A stretch of DNA of 64,000 nucleotides from Olivibacter jilunii. GTDB taxonomy: Bacteria; Bacteroidota; Bacteroidia; Sphingobacteriales; Sphingobacteriaceae. The DNA is taken from NCBI RefSeq assembly GCF_900607235.1, contig NZ_LR027855.1, positions 1-64,000 of the forward strand, written 5' to 3'. The notes beneath the pieces were generated by a model. It made no database searches. It was not told where the DNA came from and saw nothing but the letters and a program-made list of their open reading frames with translations. This document shows positions 62,706-64,000 of the stretch, in pieces. The first letter of the stretch is position 1. Each line of letters opens with the position of its first letter. Both the position numbers and the translations under genes were made by a program.

Positions 62706-63938
62706 CTATCCAAAAAAGATGTAAGCGATAATAATGGCTGCAATTATCCCTGCGAGTTCGGCTAAGAGAGCAGCAGGTAAAGCATGTCGCGTTCTTTTAA
62801 TGGCCACTGATCCGAAGTATACTGCTAACACATAAAAAGTTGTTTCCGTACTTCCTTGAATGACACAAGCCACGCGCGACGCAAAATCATCGGCACCTTT
62901 GGCATGCATTAAATCAATCATCAATCCACGCGCACCGCTTCCGCTCATCGGTTTCATAAAAGCGACAGGAAGCGCCTCCACAAAGCGCGTATCCAAACCC
63001 GCCCAGCTAACAATTGCACTGACGCCCTGAACCAGGTAGTCCATCGCACCGGATGCTCGAAAAACTCCTACAGCTACCAAAATCCCTACTAAATAGGGGA
63101 TAATTTTTACAGCAACTTCAAAACCCTCTTTAGCCCCCTCAATAAATGATTCAAAAACATTCACTTTGCGGTAGAAGGCTAGGGCAATGAATGAAATAAT
63201 TACCGTGAAGAGAATGACATTGCTTGCAACCTGCGATATAGCATTGATTTCTTCCTGGCTCAGCGTGGAAAAGTAGTACAAGAGTCCGCCGATCAAGATT
63301 GTCAGACCGCCCACATAAGCTATGATAACTTTATTGAACAGGTTAATACGCTGATAAATAGCGGTCACTACCAAACCGACCAAAGTAGAAAAGAAGGTTG
63401 CCAGCAGGATGGGAATGAACACATCGGACGGATCTATAGCTCCTGCTTCCTTCCGGTAAGCCATGATGGTAATTGGCAAGAGTGTCAAACTTGACGCATT
63501 CAATACTAAAAACATGATTTGCGCATTGCTTGCCGTATCTTTATTTGGGTTCAGTTCCTGTAGTTCTTTCATAGCCTTTAGACCTACCGGTGTCGCCGCA
63601 TTATCAAGGCCCAACATATTAGCCGAGAAATTCATCAAAACCGAACCCAACGCCGGGTGATTTTTAGGAATCTCCGGAAAAAGTTTATTAAAAAAAGGCC
63701 CTACTAAACGAGCAAAAATGTTAATCATGCCGCCCTTTTCGCCAATTTTCATGATGCCTAGCCAAAAAGACATTAAACCGATCAGGCCCAGGGAAATCTC
63801 GGCGCCTGTCTTTGCCGTATCGAAAGTTCCATTTACAATCGCCTGAAAAATCTCCTGGTCTCCAAGAAAAATCAGCTTAAAAAGCGCGACAACAAAAGCA
63901 ATTAAGAAGAAGGCTATCCAAACGTAATTTAAAGCCAT
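62706..63938 (-). CDS. Fused SpmA/SpmB-like nucleoside-recognition membrane protein
   Basis: A 410-residue membrane protein with two homologous halves, each with a Gate/nucleoside-recognition domain. The first half resembles SpmA (MNFSANMLGLDNAATPVG near 107-125), the second SpmB (KPMSGSGARGLMIDLM and QGSTETTFYVLAVYFGS). Fusions of this kind occur in non-spore-forming Bacteroidota. A transport role is assumed but the substrate is unknown. Its leader is a heptamer array that leaves the window. Confidence 0.88.
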   Translation of the reverse strand: MALNYVWIAFFLIAFVVALFKLIFLGDQEIFQAIVNGTFDTAKTGAEISLGLIGLMSFWLGIMKIGEKGGMINIFARLVGPFFNKLFPEIPKNHPALGSVLMNFSANMLGLDNAATPVGLKAMKELQELNPNKDTASNAQIMFLVLNASSLTLLPITIMAYRKEAGAIDPSDVFIPILLATFFSTLVGLVVTAIYQRINLFNKVIIAYVGGLTILIGGLLYYFSTLSQEEINAISQVASNVILFTVIISFIALAFYRKVNVFESFIEGAKEGFEVAVKIIPYLVGILVAVGVFRASGAMDYLVQGVSAIVSWAGLDTRFVEALPVAFMKPMSGSGARGLMIDLMHAKGADDFASRVACVIQGSTETTFYVLAVYFGSVAIKRTRHALPAALLAELAGIIAAIIIAYIFFG

Positions 63939-63946
63939 TATTAGCT

Positions 63947-64000
63947 AGTTGTTAGTTATTAGTTGTCAGCTATTAGTTGTCAGCTATTAGTTATTAGTTG
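63947..64000 (-). repeat. Heptamer array in the leader of the SpmAB-like gene, runs off the window
   Basis: On the plus strand AGTTGTT, AGTTATT, AGTTGTC, AGCTATT, AGTTGTC, AGCTATT and AGTTATT follow each other in phase from 63947 to 63995, plus a partial unit. In the sense direction these are AACNAAY-type units beginning eight bases upstream of the start codon. Confidence 0.85.

Overview
The window looks like chromosomal DNA of a member of the Bacteroidota, most likely a Sphingobacteriaceae-type organism. This is inferred from gene content and promoters, not from a 16S gene, which is absent. The evidence is: promoters carry TAnnTTTG -7 boxes and genes lack Shine-Dalgarno sequences; there is a type IX secretion plug-domain protein (DUF5103), a fused CcoN-CcoO oxidase, KdsB, an FtsX/LolE-type permease, and two genes that start with TTG. 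Base composition is fairly even, and I see no prophage, transposase, CRISPR array or rRNA operon.

Layout. 1-13.8 kb: a candidate small RNA, an arginase-fold enzyme, tRNA-Lys, a LuxR-type response regulator, rluD, a class IV aminotransferase, fmt, an FtsX permease, mazG, aminopeptidase P, a lipoprotein, a dipeptide epimerase, a DUF255 protein and an FKBP isomerase. 13.9-21.4 kb: an EVE protein, a thioesterase, DUF5103, an ABC-F ATPase, pyrD, queG, a TfoX-like protein and a Rieske protein. 21.4-34.1 kb (all minus strand): a complete microaerobic respiration island. 34.2-44.2 kb: housekeeping genes (yidC, pyrG, DEAD helicase, plsC, ABC ATPase, cobalamin adenosyltransferase, kdsB, deoxynucleoside kinase, trpS). 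44.4-51.5 kb: a more accessory stretch with an alginate-lyase-like protein, tRNA-Arg with a partly duplicated 3' end, DUF488, and a run of exported enzymes (SUMF1-like, Gfo/Idh/MocA, ApbE, TIM-barrel). 51.5-64 kb: a repeat-rich lipoprotein, folD, lepA, a 650-bp non-coding element, a fructosamine-kinase-like gene, copA facing an AraC regulator, mscS, coaA, osmC and an SpmA/SpmB-like membrane protein.

The most interesting system is the 21.4-34.1 kb island. In transcription order it encodes a sensor kinase whose PAS domain keeps the FixL haem-pocket residues (H63, H77, R83), a response regulator whose receiver is fused directly to a Crp/Fnr cNMP-binding plus HTH module with an FNR-like E-T-I-S-R recognition helix, a small Cys-tailed protein related to the N-terminus of D-2-hydroxyacid dehydrogenases, hemN, ccoI, ccoS, fused ccoNO, ccoQ, mono-haem ccoP, ccoG, ccoH and a TauE/SafE-like membrane protein. 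Two FNR-like dyads 22 bp apart lie directly upstream of ccoNO. I infer a shortened FixL-FixJ-FixK cascade in which FixJ and FixK are merged into one protein.

A second unexpected signal is a family of G-poor heptamer arrays (AACNAAY) that run to within about 0-9 nt of the start codons of five unrelated genes, always in the sense orientation, with related arrays at some gene ends. Other intergenic gaps hold octamer arrays and a dispersed repeat found at two sites. Several genes place the -7 box exactly four bases before ATG, which suggests leaderless mRNAs.
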